Source of the DNA: Paramacrobiotus metropolitanus
Lineage: Eukaryota; Tardigrada; Eutardigrada; Parachela; Macrobiotidae
Assembly: GCF_019649055.1 (NCBI RefSeq)
Contig: NW_026570237.1
Span: 930,001 to 994,000, forward strand
Length of the DNA: 64,000 bases
Direction: 5' to 3'
Under the pieces are notes generated by a model. The model was given only the letters and a program-made list of their open reading frames with translations. It was not told where the DNA came from and did not search any database. The first letter of the stretch is position 1; every line of letters begins with the position of its first letter. Positions 34,524 through 47,747 of the stretch are shown here, in pieces. A program made the translations under genes and the position numbers.

Positions 34524-37500
34524 ATGCCTGTACTAATGGCATTATTTGTACTGGCATTGTCGGGACTGTCGCAAGCTCAGGATGATGGCAATCATGGCGT
34601 AGTGCTGGTCTTTGGGCATCAGTTCTTTCGGGCCAACAACAATTTTGAGCTCTCTGTCAAATCATCGGCCGCCCCTCTGCTTCACGTAACAGCCAGCATT
34701 GAAAATACCGTCATACATAGCACTATATCACGAAATTCCAGCTATCTGCGACCCGACGAAACGAAGCGCTTGTGGTTACCGGTAAGGGTCAGTTTTAACA
34801 GTCCAGTTAAACGGTTTCTTTTTTGTTTTTGTTTTAACACTTCAGTGGTACTCTTTTTTAACAATCGCTTTTCTTTGAAACTGTCTGATGCTGTTTGTAG
34901 TCGCAGACAACTCCATTATTAAGGTTTTGACTCTTTTACGCAACTGAAAAAAGCTCTCAATAGTTGTTGGTTGTTGTGTTTAGGGTGCGTTGCAGCGTTG
35001 GTCAAGTGTGGACCGCTCAACAGTTTTTTGAATACACCTACGGGCAACGGTATTTTAAATACTTATCGTCGTTTTTCAGGTCGGCGAGGTGGCCCACAAT
35101 GGAAAATACCAGTTGGTGGTGTCGATCACCCATAATTCGATAACGGAGAACGCGACTAGGGATTTGTTGCTTATGACGGTTCACCGTAATGTGCTTATCC
35201 AGACCGACAAACCCCAATACCGACCGGGAGATATCATTAACTATCGCGTTCTGGTTCTGGATGATAAACTACGGTTGGCTCAGGATGTTCCTTCCCTTGG
35301 TCTATATCTGCAGGTGAGCGACTAAACCTGACCAATGCCGTACTCGAGCGGTTTTATTGTAATGCGGTCCCACAAGTAGGATACTTCCTACATAACCTAC
35401 CCTCGTTGAAATTCGGTGCCTCTTGATACCTACCTCCTTGTTGTAGAATCCCACAGGCGACTTTGAAGAGCACACGGACCAGACTTGGCAGTATGACGAA
35501 TGTGGGTGCCACCCTTTCAGTTATAGAAGAATATGCATGCCGAGAGACTAACAAAACCGGCTACAAATGGATGCCGACTGTAATTAGGAAAACAGTATGA
35601 GGTGTTGATGTCTGATGCTTTTGTTTGCAGTTCCGGGATTTTTCAACGGGTCCTTTGGGCCGTTGCCACTCGAGCCTGAACCCGGAGAATGGGCAGTCCT
35701 TGTAGCGACGTCAGATCGTGTCAAGCTAGCCGTTAAAAGCATCATGGTTTCCGATTACGGTATAATATACGAGTTATTCGTATGAATAACATTACAGTGA
35801 TTACGTTATGCGGACTTTGGTTTTTCCTCCCATGTGACTGCCGGGAAGTTCGTTTTCGCATTGTATTCTCGTATCCCAGATTATTGCGCTACTACGAGTC
35901 GGCTTTTTACTGCCGTTTGTAGTCGTGTCGTATCAAAATGACCAAACCACAAACACATCCTTTTGTTACAGAACGTCCCCGATTTGTCGTGGATGTCAGC
36001 AGTGCTTCTTACGTCATGCGAAGCGACAACAACCTGCATGTGAATATTTCGCTGAGGTAAAATCATGCAAAATACGGTTGCCTTTTCCATGCATGCCGAT
36101 CTCTTTGAATGTCTCAGTTATTGCAAAGTTATTAATGCAGGGACTATTTCGGACAGCCCATCTCTGGCATCGTCGATATTAACCTGAGCACGTCAAAAAC
36201 AGCAGATCGGCCATATTTACCACAGGTACGAGGCACTTTGTGTGAATTAACTGTATTTATCTGAATTTTGCAACGGTGAACAATTGCATGCAACGAAGCG
36301 CTTCGTAACCGTATTCAGATACAAAAACAAAAAATACACAAACTGGCCTCGCACCGTTCAATGATGCAGTTACATAGCCGCTCCCATGTATGCGAGAGTG
36401 ATGACGTCAAACGTTGGGTGCCAGTCCTTTTCACGCTATATTAAGTACTTGGTACATGGCAGAATGTTATTGCTACGTGCCGGTAATCACTGCTCCAAAA
36501 TTCAGACGGTTACGGCTGCTTCACCGAACCAATCTTTTTAAACATGACCTTTACTAATTCCTTCGAGCTGCAGCAGAATGTGTGTTTGTTTGATAATATT
36601 GAGTGCATATTTGATAGAGCGTCAATGGCACCAGTCATTTCCAACTACCCATCATTCTCGATAAGATCACGTGCGAGAATAGCGCGACCGCCGCAGACTT
36701 GCTAACTGTGAAGGTCACGGCGCAAGCGTCAACCACAACCCGCAGCCTCAGCGCTGCAATAACTGTACCCGTTTTTTGCGACCCGCTCAAACTGATCGCT
36801 TCCACTCAGTACCAAACCTTCCAACCGGGCACGCAGTTCAACGTAACAATCAAAGCCATAACGCACGACGGACAGCCGTACGTTCTCACCAGCAAAAACC
36901 CCACCCCGTGCAGCGGCCGAATGGAAATCGATGTGGAATCTAGCTTGAACGGGCAAGAATCAGACCCAGAGGAGGACGAGAATGAAGAGAACCAGCTAAA
37001 GATAGACAACGCAATAATGCTTGACAGTAATACACTGGTGGTACCAGTGACAACGCCCTCCAATGCCGGCTCAATAGAACTGAAATGCAGGGTAGCCCAG
37101 GCCATTCGGGTGTTTACCTTTAAAGAGCACAGCGGGAACTTCGCCGCCATTCGGACTGACGTGGGGCGAACGTACCGTGTAGGCGATGTCGTGGAGTTTT
37201 CACTGGAGTGTGCGCAAGGCTGCATTTCCATGGATGTTGTGGTATATTGATTATTTTTTCTCAGTGTACGATACTGACTTACTATTAGAACAGATTGGCG
37301 GAACTTTGTTGTAGGTGGTTAGCGAATCCGGAATTCTGTTTACGACAACTTACAATATGGTCAACGAGGAGAGCGGACCGTTGTCTCTGCGGGTCACAGC
37401 GGAAATGGCGCCGCTGACCCGAATTGTAGCATATCATATAGCGTCGGGATTTGTTGGCAGCGACATGGCAGAATTCCACGTTGTGCAGAATTCCGTGCTC

Positions 37501-40500
37501 AGAAATGTGGGTAATTATAAACAGCAGTCTAATATTGTCGAACTCGACGAAAATATTTCGGCACTGGGACACGGACTACAGCCTGTGCTGACTGTATACT
37601 TAGATTAGTATAATGCATGTTTAATAGCGACTCGGCGGTATATTTCATAATGCCTAATTTAACCCTGCATTAGCTGAAATTCCGAGACTTTACGCCTCTA
37701 CCGAGTAGAAATAATTCCCTGAAAGCCATTATTGGTATCTTTCATGCGTAATGCTCCAGATTCTAGCTTCTCTTTTGTATAAATCTCGACAATTCAGCTG
37801 AGAACAACGGTTTTCTCTAGATGACCTTGACGGTCACTTCCGAGAATGCGAGCCGGAAGCATGTTCTGCCAGGACGTGGTGAGAAAATTCAAGTAGATGT
37901 ATGCGCCACAAAGAACGCGCTGGTAGGCTTACTAGCAGTGGAAAAGGGCCTTCGCCAACTGGACCCGGACTTCGATAGTATTGCTAAACAGGTACCACCA
38001 GAAACTGTTCCTTTGCGGTGAGCTTAATGCTATAAAAACGATTTTTGTTGCGTATGAAACTAGATTGTGAACCAAAAACTACCGACTGACGATCTGTACG
38101 ACACGGTAAATGGCGTCGCTGACCTGTCACCATTTTCAGTAAGTTGCGTTTGAGGATACTGCATGTATGAGCAGTGAAAACTGATTAACGAAGGGTGGGT
38201 CTCCAATTCGAAGCCACTCCAGTTGCGATATAGCGTACCGTATCTACAATCTGACTAACTGAGGAGGCTACGGTCTATGTTAAAAAGCCTGCGAACAGCC
38301 TTTTTTGCCCGCTGAGGCTGATTGATTAATGCAGCCTCTCTGTTGTGACTATAAATAGACCGAAGACAGAGGATTTCAGTGCTGCCAGAAAGCGCAAGCG
38401 GAATGCTGCCTCGTTGTATCGATCGATCGGCACATGTGTGTGCGAGTTGGTTAATCCGCTCGCATTCACTTACACGCGTATGAGTGTGGCTGTCTGTGCG
38501 CGTATGAGCTGTACAAACCGGTTTTCGCTGTCTTCGCTAGAACGCACACCCTAAACCCGTAGCTTCCTTTCTTGCTCGCATTGTATAGGCGTGGCCACTG
38601 CATACAACATGTATGCCTGCATACTGTGGATCTTAAAATTGATACACCCACCTCGTGTGGTTTTGAGCAACCGTACCAAAGCTAGTTTCGCTTAAATTGT
38701 GTGTACCCTAATAAGTGTAGAACCCTTGGGTTATTGTAATAACAAAACAGAAAAGTGCGGCGAAGTACATACTTACGTAGCTAGTGATCCTTGGCGCACT
38801 CATCGGATTACTTTTAATCGCAGTCCGCAGTATCAACCCACTATCATGAATTTCCCAATTTTAGAGCGCTGGTCTCGTTGCCCAGCTCTTCACTTTGGAC
38901 TCTGGTGGCTGTAATCCTGCCCAAAAGCGTAAGTACGCAGCGGTACCCGACAATTTAAGTCGTACCGTGCACGATAGGTCAATTGCCTGAAATTTATTTA
39001 GGTCAATTATTTTTTTACATATTTACAGGAGAAAAAAGCACGCCGGTACAAATTTTTCGTCAAGATTTTCGCGACAGTTTCCTGTTTCGGACCGCCGTTA
39101 CCAAGTACGGTGGTTCATTAATTTTACGGATCGTTTCTTGAGCCGTGCGGATGATCTGATCATGATATCAATCTCTTGTTAGTGAGCATGGAGCTTTGCG
39201 ACTGCTGGAACCGATTCCAGACGATACTGCAGTATGGACGCTTAGTGCGTTCGCTGTTAGTTCCGATGAGCCATTAGCGGTTACCACAGTTCCAGCAGAG
39301 GTGAGCGATGGAAAAAAATGAAAACTAATGCAGCTTTTGGATTTATAATATAAACTTAATATACAATATTCAAAGTAACTAGCAAAAAGACGGATTTAGC
39401 GCGCCGTTTTATGGGCGTAATAAAACACAAACGTTGGGCACGCCTTCGTACGAGTAATTGGTGGTTAAGTTGCAAGGTAGCTGCATGGCGTGCATGCTCA
39501 TTAAGTTTTGTGTATGACATTAAATTTTGAAAATACTGGACCATCGATCAACTGATCGAACTTTGCCGTTGCTTTTCGTATAGATCAGCGTCTTCCAAGA
39601 TTTCTACATCGAAATGCACTTGCCGGTACGCTGGTCGAACACGAAGTGGTCTTCATGTCAGCCACTGTCTTCGCTATGGGTTCTGTTCCGGTGACTAATG
39701 GAGCCTGGAAATTGGTGGTGGAAATCGGGCATCCGTTCCCCGAGAATACATTCGCGTTTGACTATCAGTACGATGGAAAGAGTGCGCGCTCGTACCAGTT
39801 CCGCTTCGGTCCCTACAATGCCGGCATACAAACCGTCACAGCTTCGCTGCTGAGAGGCAACGAAGTGGTTGACCGGCTACGGAAGAACATCATCGTCATC
39901 CAAAGCGGCGTTAGCGTGATCAATACAACGGAAATATATTTGCTCGATAGTTCTACCGGCTTCACCGTAGCCTTACCGTTGGTGTCGTACAGTGAATCCG
40001 TTGCAGAAGACTCGCAAAGCTGCAGTTTACAGATGTTCAGTAAGACCTCAATTAAAGTACTTGCGAGCTACTAATTGTAGTTAAATGTTAAAGGTCACAA
40101 GCTGTGTCCTGTGTAGCACATCCTGCAGATTATCGGTGCTCGTTTTATTAGGTTTTTAAAATGAACCAGCTAAGTATAATTACTGCAGTCACGATTATCT
40201 AATTGGACCATTTTTCCTATTCACACAAATGCGTGCCCTGCAGGTGATTCGTGGGGATCGCTAGCGCAACAAGTGGTCGCACCAGACAATGTTAAAGACT
40301 ACGATCGTATAGTGAAGTACCGAACATGCAACCGCAAATCCTGCGAGCAAACGGTCGCCTGGCTGCTGTCCATTGGCTACCTACGACAGCATCTCCTGCG
40401 GATTCAGTCGAGCGGAAGTCAGGGCGGGCTACAACCGTTGCTCGAGCAGCTTTCCCATAATATAACAGACTGTACGTGTTCTTTGCTAAGCATCATAAAA

Positions 40501-43026
40501 CGTTTTTCATTGATCGTAATTTTAACAGTTCTTGAAGTGCTAGTATTATATTTTTCCCGTATGACCTTTGTGTCATAATCTCACATACACTGAGAACTTG
40601 CTGCTGTTTCAGTGCGGAAGAAAGCGTTACGGCGATTTCTGAATACAAAAGACGGTTCATACAAGTACGTAGACGCAGATAACCGTGCGAGTACATCAAT
40701 AAAACGTCCTGATACATGGTCATTTCAGCCTTCTGGGAAGCCGGTCTGTACCAGGTTCGACTTGGTTAACCGCGGCAGCGATTCGCGCGCAGCTGTTAAC
40801 AAGCGATATCGTTCCCGTCAACGCAGCGGCGCTACTGCAGTCCGTGACCTTTCTGGACAGCCGGTTTGATGCCGACCGCGATGAGTTTGTAGAACGCGGC
40901 ACCGTCTCGGACATTGCCCAACAAGGTGGCGCCGGGAGTGGCGTCGGCCTAACTGCTTTTGTTTTATTGGCGTACGCCCAAGCTGCACAGTTGACTCCTG
41001 CTGCACGCACAGGCTGCATTAGAACGCCGGCTTCCCACCTTGAACAACGCCTTCGAAGTGGCGATTACGTGTTTCGCTCTACGGAAAGTAGGCAGTGTGG
41101 CGTTTGCCCAATGTGCGGAAATGCTGATGGCTCTGAGCCAGTACGCCCCGGGAGTACGGTACTGGCGTGCTCCAAAGGTCAAGCACGGGAAATTATCGTT
41201 TGATATCGATGTGGAGACGACTGCGTACGCGCTGCTGGCTTTGAATAATTTCTCCATTGCCACGGATGTCGGACCGATTGTTAATTGGTTGACATCACGT
41301 CGCAGTCCCCGCGATATCTTCCAAGCGGTACAGGTATGCGGTACCAACATCGCCTTTTTACTTTCCGTTTGCTTTTTAGCAAAGTTTCTAATAACATGAT
41401 CAGTCGCGGACGCTCAGACTTGCGTCCTTCGTAAATCATATTGTTAACAACTCAAAAAGCTCGTATTTGCAAGTTTCGGTCACAAGTTTCAGGGCGCCCA
41501 GAATTAACTGACCTTTATTAAAACCGGCTGTTTATGTTCAGTGTGTTGTGTTTCCGTTGCAGAATGATATTATATCGTTGTTTGCCATAAGCGAAGTCGC
41601 TCTGGATTTCGTCCACGAGAGCAAACCGTGCCAGATGCAGGTGACCTTTGAGAGCGGCCAGACACAGACGGTCCGTGTAGATCCCGACCAGATTGCACCA
41701 CAGTTCCTCAGTGTGCCGTTGCCGGCCAGTACGGTGGCGCTGAGTACGGCGGGACCAGGCAGGTGCCGAGCGATTGTGGCTTGTCGGTACAATAGAGACC
41801 GCAATGTGGGTGCAATAACCGCGACTACAGACACGCCGCTGGGATCGGAACGAAAGAGGCACAGTGTTAGACGCGAAACGAACTGGAATGTCAATGTGAC
41901 AAGGAAGCTCGTCACATGTGACAAGGATGCCAAACAAGTCACCTTGGAGCTATGTCTCACGTAAGTTAAGGGAAGTGGCCCGCTACATGTTGCCAAGTTT
42001 GGGTACATACACGAAAACTTCCACTATCGCGCACTCCCAAACACTTTTTTGCATCGTTTTGTGGCATTCTGACGCCAAAATGATTTGCATACGTTGGTGT
42101 GAAAACCATTTGTGCGCGTAACATCCATTTGGAAAGTTGTGGGCGAAATAAGATTCCGAAAAGTTTGAATGCAAGGTGAACAAAAGGTTACACTAAGAAC
42201 CGATCTTTTCAAATTTGGCAGAAAAAGGCGCATAAAGCTTAAGATCGTTTTGACACGGAACTAAAATTCTAACAATAGGTTTACAATATGTATATTCCGG
42301 TAAATGGTAATGATAAATCACCAAACTAAATCAAAAAAGAAGCAGAACTTGCCTAATTCACGAAGGTAAAAACAAGTGCAATCCAGGTGGCTGCTGAAAA
42401 ATTCATTTAAAACGCTAGGAGCCCAACTGGTTGGTATAGCCAATTAATCAAGGCCGTCTTTCAATTCCGTTAAACGGTGACTTTGTGTGTTTCTTTTTTT
42501 GCTAAAATCGCTTTATTCGTTTTAGCTCGGATCAGAATCCCGAGAACGACGTTGTGGACGCAAAGGTCACGGCCCTCAGCTGCTACGTCTTTGATGACGA
42601 AGATTCGGGATTGGAGAACGTTGTAATAGACCAGGTGAGTCGTTTTAGGCATGTAATGTTCTCGATTTGGCAAAATTAAATACGTAGATCTGAGCCGGTG
42701 ATTGTAGAGGTTTTTCGATATTTGTATATTATTATAATTGACTGTATGATGGAGTACATCCTCATGATCCTCTGTATAATTACTTCATCACTACGAGTTC
42801 TCGGCTAACTGTCTACCGCAATGCTCATGTATTGCGAATTTCTTAGTGGGATATACGCAACACGTCCTGCACCAAGTTCCTCATGCGGAAACAGACGTGC
42901 AAACCGGAAGTCGCAGCAGCCCGGCCTATACAGTTGCGCCGCTCAGCTGCGCGCTCCACGGATCCGGAAATTGATATCAGTTATTCCTTGAGCGATGCAA
43001 GCGACACTGATGGCAGTACCAAATAA
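34524..43026 (+). CDS. Alpha-2-macroglobulin / thioester-protein-like gene (many exons)
   Basis: Signal peptide MPVLMALFVLALSGLSQAQ. Exon 1 is 34524-34781 and exon 2 is 35080-35313 with the MG2 hallmark QTDKPQYRPGD. Further exons near 35.45, 35.64, 35.97, 36.14, 36.48, 36.65-37.25, 37.32, 37.82 and 38.07 kb carry macroglobulin domains (DYFGQPISG; LVGLLAVEKGLRQL). After the bait area come VQIFRQDFRDSFLFRT (39.1 kb), SVFQDFYIEMHLP (39.6 kb), the thioester domain (40.25-41.33 kb, GSTWLTAAAIR, GVGLTAFVLLAYAQA), an MG8-like exon (41.56-41.96 kb) and a C-terminal exon ending at 43026. The thioester motif GCGEQ reads KSCEQ (about 40.34 kb), so a thioester is unlikely. One-base frame breaks near 39.63 and 41.0 kb mean decay or sequencing error. 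Family role: trapping proteases or opsonisation outside the cell. A truncated inverted copy of exon 1 lies at 9.7 kb. Confidence 0.82.
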
Positions 43027-43593
43027 ACGGCGGAAGATAATTTTTCAGTAAATCAAGCATTTATTTTATCAAGATCTGTTGCATCTGCTGTGGACAAAAC
43101 TGCCGATGAAACTGCCAAACCCTTTTATTCGCAAATCGTAACACGCAGCATCGTTTATTGCTTAAAAAAGTAAAGTCAGATAAATAGACATCTGCATAAT
43201 TATGAACCAGCATCTGTAATCTACGAGTATTTTGTTATGTGACTTGCGCAAGCGATAGCGCTGCAACTTTGCAGCTGCAACACAAAATTCCTTTTACGAG
43301 GATATTGGTGATATTGGTTATTTAATTTGTTTTGCGGCTTTTTCTACCCTCGGACGGCGGTCGATCAATTTCCCAAGCAAGTACAGAAAACACGAATGTT
43401 TCGGCAAACACGAGTCGCGAAATACAGTACGACACACGTTATTAGGTGAGCGACGTTAATAAGCGTCGGTTCACTAAGACATACCGAAAGAAATCACGCA
43501 GTGCTCGTAGCATATAAATATATACAGTTACGCAGAGTAGGTGACCAATCATACGACACGGTTGTCCATAAGGGTTTTCTTTGACATCAACGC
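43027..43593. other. Convergent intergenic region, no gene seen
   Basis: Between the A2M-like stop and the stop of the small secreted peptide on the minus strand. An AATAAA overlaps the A2M stop region (43022). Nothing else supported. Confidence 0.5.
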
Positions 43594-43855
43594 TTAACGG
43601 CACCGACAGTCTGGTGACGGGGGTTCGCAGGTCGCCGGCTTCCCGTCATCACACATGATTTGGGAGCACCAAACTATGTCAATGGAAAAATGAATTAGCA
43701 CTAAACGGATCGTATGAAAATAAGGAAACTGACAGTGCCGCCCACTTACCCATGCACAACTCCCATACCGATTGCCCATTGCTCAGGCTTGGAACCAGTG
43801 CCACGGCGAAAATGCACAAAAGAATCCACTTCCACCAGAGTAGTGTTGCCTTCAT
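43594..43855 (-). CDS. Small secreted six-cysteine peptide (two exons, 61 aa)
   Basis: Exon 1 is 43855-43750, with a Trp-rich signal peptide start (MKATLLWWKWILLCIFAVAL). The GT donor (GTAAGTGGG) is in phase 1. Exon 2 is 43673-43594, acceptor TTGACATAG. The two exons sum to exactly 62 codons. After a likely cleavage near SNGQS, the mature peptide is only about 33 residues and has six cysteines (pattern C-x3-C-x3-C-x7-C-x6-C-x1-C), which would allow three disulfides. No homologue is recognised. The size and Cys density fit a secreted peptide of the defence or signalling type, but the sequence alone does not give a function. Too short for routine ORF calling because of the intron. Confidence 0.6.
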
Positions 43856-44740
43856 TTTTCGATAGGTAGTGTTGCCGTTTCGAATATCGTCCGGAAATAC
43901 CTACACGGTGCTTTTCAACAGTTCTTCAAAAGTAACAACGGAAACCGTCGAAATTATGGCAACCATATGGTTTGCAGAAGTATTCGCAATAAACAGAAGA
44001 TTTAATGTTAATTACGCATTATATATACAAAATATCAGCTGACAGCTGCATTCGTTTATTCCTTCCTACCCTAGCTAATTTATCCTGCATCTGTTGTCTC
44101 TATGTGTGAAGTCGGTAACCAACTGAATAATCAGCACTTCCGGACTAGATTACCAGTCATTTCCGGGAGAAGATTTACGAGGCATGGTTTCGAGATAGCG
44201 GAATATTACGACAATCGGACATCCACTGCTTTCCGCATATTAACAAGTGTCATCCAAGTGCCCGCTGCCGACTATTGTCTGTGCTCTTGTAAACAGGAAG
44301 TGTGTTAGGTTTTGCCTAGATTTCTTGGAACTGTCTTCATGACAGGCTTCTACAACTGCATGCCCGCATTCGCATTGGTTGTGTGACTCAAACAAACAGA
44401 CAATATGTTTAATAAACAAAGGTAGACCAGAAGACATCTAATAAAGCGAACAACTTTGATGTATTTTACTATGTGTTTAAATACAATCAATGTTATCCAT
44501 GTTATTTTCATTATGTGGTTATGGAAGTGAAAGCAGGTGGTATGCAACACATCAAATTTATAAAGTACAGATACGAAGCTTCGTAATGATTTCGCCGTGC
44601 TGTTAAAGTTTCTTTTTAACCAGTTGTTGCTATATTTTTGCTCAGTGACTACGTACATTGCGACACAACAGATCATGACACCGTACACTGCACGTACTAT
44701 CAATAATCAGTTTTGATTTTTCGCTTGCAACTTCAGCTGT
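43856..44740. other. Intergenic, no gene seen
   Basis: Between the small peptide start and the end of the PRDM-like gene, both minus strand. Short ORFs lack recognisable features. Confidence 0.45.
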
Positions 44741-47663
44741 TCATTTTTTTGTACAAACATGCGTCTTCATTCGTTTAGGGTTGACCAATTTGGTGCATTT
44801 GCGACACGGGACAGAAGCTATCTGACTATGCACGGAACTCGCACAGTGCGACTTCAGGTTCGCTTTCGTTCTGAAAGATTTTCCGCACTTTTCACAGACA
44901 GAATCACTGCTCTTAGAGAGCACCGGAAGGGGAGGAGGGAGGTCACCAAAAGAGACAGGTACCGAATTCCCCGGAATGTCCTTTTCGATGGGCATCGGCA
45001 TTCTGGTACAGTTTTTAGCGTTGCCGTGTTTGCCGCGCGTCAGCTTTCCTGCGTTCTCTTCTGCGAAAAGAAATTTAAACCGGCTCATTATGCAATCACT
45101 ACCCATCCAATTAATTAGCAATCAATTCAACTAGATTTGATAGAAGTATAGAAGAAAAATAAGTACAACACCGATGGGGACATTAAAAAAGCCAACGAAA
45201 TTATTCTTTTTAACCGTGACCTGCATCGGATTCGTTGGAATCATCGCTCGGCGCCCCACAATTCTCCCGATAATAACGATCGGTAGCGATGGCAACCGGA
45301 GGCTCGGGGGGAATTCGGGATAAGCTGGAAGAACGGTTGTCGGCGTGTGCTGCACTGCACCATCGGGAGAACTGACTGAATCGTGGTTTGACGGCCTTCG
45401 ACGCAATCGTTTTGTGGGCGACACAGAACGCATCTGTGACACGGATCCTGCAGCACGTTTCTCTACAAACAGAAATTTACAATATCGGAAGCCCTGCCGC
45501 AAAGTCAACAGCAAAACTTAGCCTTTCATTTCGAAATAAACCAGTATACGCCCCTGGCTTACCTGTCTTTTCATAACTCCTTTCCTGACTGAGATTGTCG
45601 ATAATTCTGGCATAATCAACCGAATAACCTATCTTCAATTCCCCATGTTCAGCAATTGCTCGCGTTGTGACTAAGATTACGCTGCTACTGCAGTCGGCTG
45701 ACTGATCATTTCTTTCGGCCTAAATAACAAAATCTACATCGTTTACGATCAAATTGCTAGATGATCCAAAACGAAATGTATAAAAGAAGGAAATCAAACA
45801 AAAATTCTACAGCAATCGGAACTCAAATCCCTCTAATCAGTTATGTAAAATCACGTTGTTCATTTACAAAAAAATCTTATGATAGTCACAGTTAAGGGAA
45901 AAAATTGAGGGACAAAATCAGTTCAAATTCAGCCAGAGTTATAACGGTATGCCCGAGATTTTTCCGGAGCTGTACCTCGTAAACGACCACATTCTGTTCT
46001 TCCGGGGTCACTGCAAACCTAACGAACTTCATCCAATTGGACGTGTCGTTGCTGTCCAGCTGGAAATAGCGCATCGAACTTTTCCCGGCACTTCCACATA
46101 CAAAGTCGAACTGCGCTGGTTTTGTGTCGGAAACGGATCCCACTAACGGGCCGAATATCGTGTTGGAGGAAAGAGAGGACCGGGCGAACACGGCTCTTTC
46201 TAAACATATAATGACTCGAATGACACGCCTGCAAATACAAAGCGACAGCGACTCGTGGCTGACAAGCTCTGAAACTTTTTGCGAGTCACTAACTCGCAAT
46301 GGGCAAAAACTATACTTCAAGTACATAAAATTCACCTCAGTTTCGGCGTAGCGGATGACTACAGTTAGTAACAATTTCAAACGAGAATTATTATTCCTGA
46401 GTACTGATTTTGACTTTTGAGTACTGATTCGTGCAATCAGTAATACTGGCAATTAATAATTTAATATGCTGTTGATAGGAGCATGCTATTCATATCCACT
46501 TCCAAATTTTTCATGAAATTTTTTGTATAAGAAACTTACAACTGCTGGTGATACCAGGTTGTTACAGTATGTTGCACATTTGATAATTCCCAGAAATTTT
46601 TGTGGCGAAAATAAAATCAGATAGACGAAACGTGCTCGTATGAAGCATGATTTAAAACAATCATATTAACAATACGGCAAGGTCGATAAATAAGTGCATG
46701 ATGGGATTTTACCACTGTGTGACGAAGGCGACCATGACAAATCCGGGCAGTCCAGATAGAGAACGTCCGGGAGGCTGGCGACAGCGTAGGGAATGACGGG
46801 TTTATCAGCGCCTGATTTAGCATGCTGCAAGCACGGCCCCTCCAGAAATGTTCCGCAATCGTCGCAATCTGCAACAACAGCCAATTCCGCTTTATTTCCG
46901 TTTTGTAGCTCACTAGCTGTGATCTCTTAACTTCGGGCTTACAAATTCGAGATAGCGGCTCACAATCCCGCCGTGAACACACCGTGATACAGCAGTCTTT
47001 TCCTGCAATTCCCGACAACTGTCAACTGCTGCTCGCAATCCAAATATAAAAGCGAGCTGTACTGTTCCGGCAGAGTCTTGCGACAGTTTTGCAAAATCCC
47101 GCTCTAATCTGTCGACATTTCCATCCCCGCCAGCATAGCGTTGTTGTAGCGTACAATGGCGTTTTCGTAAGCGCTTCAGTTGACATCGTAACTTGTAAGT
47201 TGTTGCACGCGCCTTTCGTAAACGAGAACCGGTACGGGCTAAAACCGGATCCGGATAAACGGTCGAAGGGAGAACGACGCCCGGGACATCAGCATTCCCG
47301 CATGCTTTGACTGGATATGGGACCGTGTTAGAGCGGCGACGAAACGATCGAATCCGGCTACATTTTTTCCGCAGTTTAGCCTTGACATAACGCAGCTCTT
47401 GCTCGAGTTTATCGTTCAAGTGAGACAGGCAGAGAATCTGATTTTCGCGGCTGGATTTTTCTGCTGTCGTCTCAGAGCGTAAAACCATTGAAGGACCTAC
47501 AATAACCTTTCCCAGTGTTTTGTAGACTTACTGAGCGAAAAGGCTTACCATTGGGCAGATTTACAATGGGAAACGATTGTAATTCCGGATCGGTGTGCTC
47601 TACAATCGGCTGTGTTTGGTTTTGTCTCGGGTGGTGTAATCGGCCAACGCTTTGCAATGCCAT
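44741..47663 (-). CDS. PRDM9/PRDM11-like PR-domain gene with C2H2 finger
   Basis: Exon 1 is 47663-47549 and exon 2 is 47496-46943, a Lys/Arg-rich coiled-coil-like region. Exon 3 starts at 46868 after a 74-nt intron and completes the motif Y-CDDCGTFLEGPCLQH, close to the C-x2-C...C-x2-H zinc knuckle that precedes the PR domain in PRDM9/PRDM11. A PR-domain exon starts at 46228: NTIFGPLVGSVSD, then NDTSNWMKFVRFAVTPEEQN, matching the FGP...G and NWM(R/K)FV..A...QN signatures of PR/SET methyltransferase domains. The last exon (to 44741) has a C2H2 finger, CEKCGKSFRTKANLKSHCASSVHSQ in part. Exon 2 needs one extra A in an AAAA run near 47.0 kb. Exons between 46.7 and 45.1 kb are incompletely resolved. 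Likely a nuclear chromatin or DNA-binding protein; catalytic activity is not judged. Confidence 0.65.
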
Positions 47664-47721
47664 TCCGGTTACGGGTCTAAGCAGGGCGCAATCCGAGGGA
47701 AACCGAGAAACGGCTGAAAAA

Positions 47722-47747
47722 GGCACCGATGGGGGAATCGAACCCCG
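47722..47747 (-). tRNA. 3' half of a split tRNA-like sequence (B box, Pol III terminator)
   Basis: The minus strand reads GGGGTTCGATTCCCCC then ATCGGTGCC and a T5 run (47721-47717). The perfect B box GGTTCGATTCC is at 47734-47744. Joined to 62464-62513 with the CCCG duplication counted once, it gives 72 nt with an A box, a B box and a near-complete acceptor stem. The anticodon loop is oversized (about 12 nt) and one acceptor pair fails, so it may be a degenerate tRNA or a tRNA-derived SINE. Confidence 0.55.

Noticed and set aside
36806-37231. 141-codon minus-strand ORF
   Set aside because: Opposite the macroglobulin-domain exon of the A2M-like gene; Ser-rich composition is a strand artefact.
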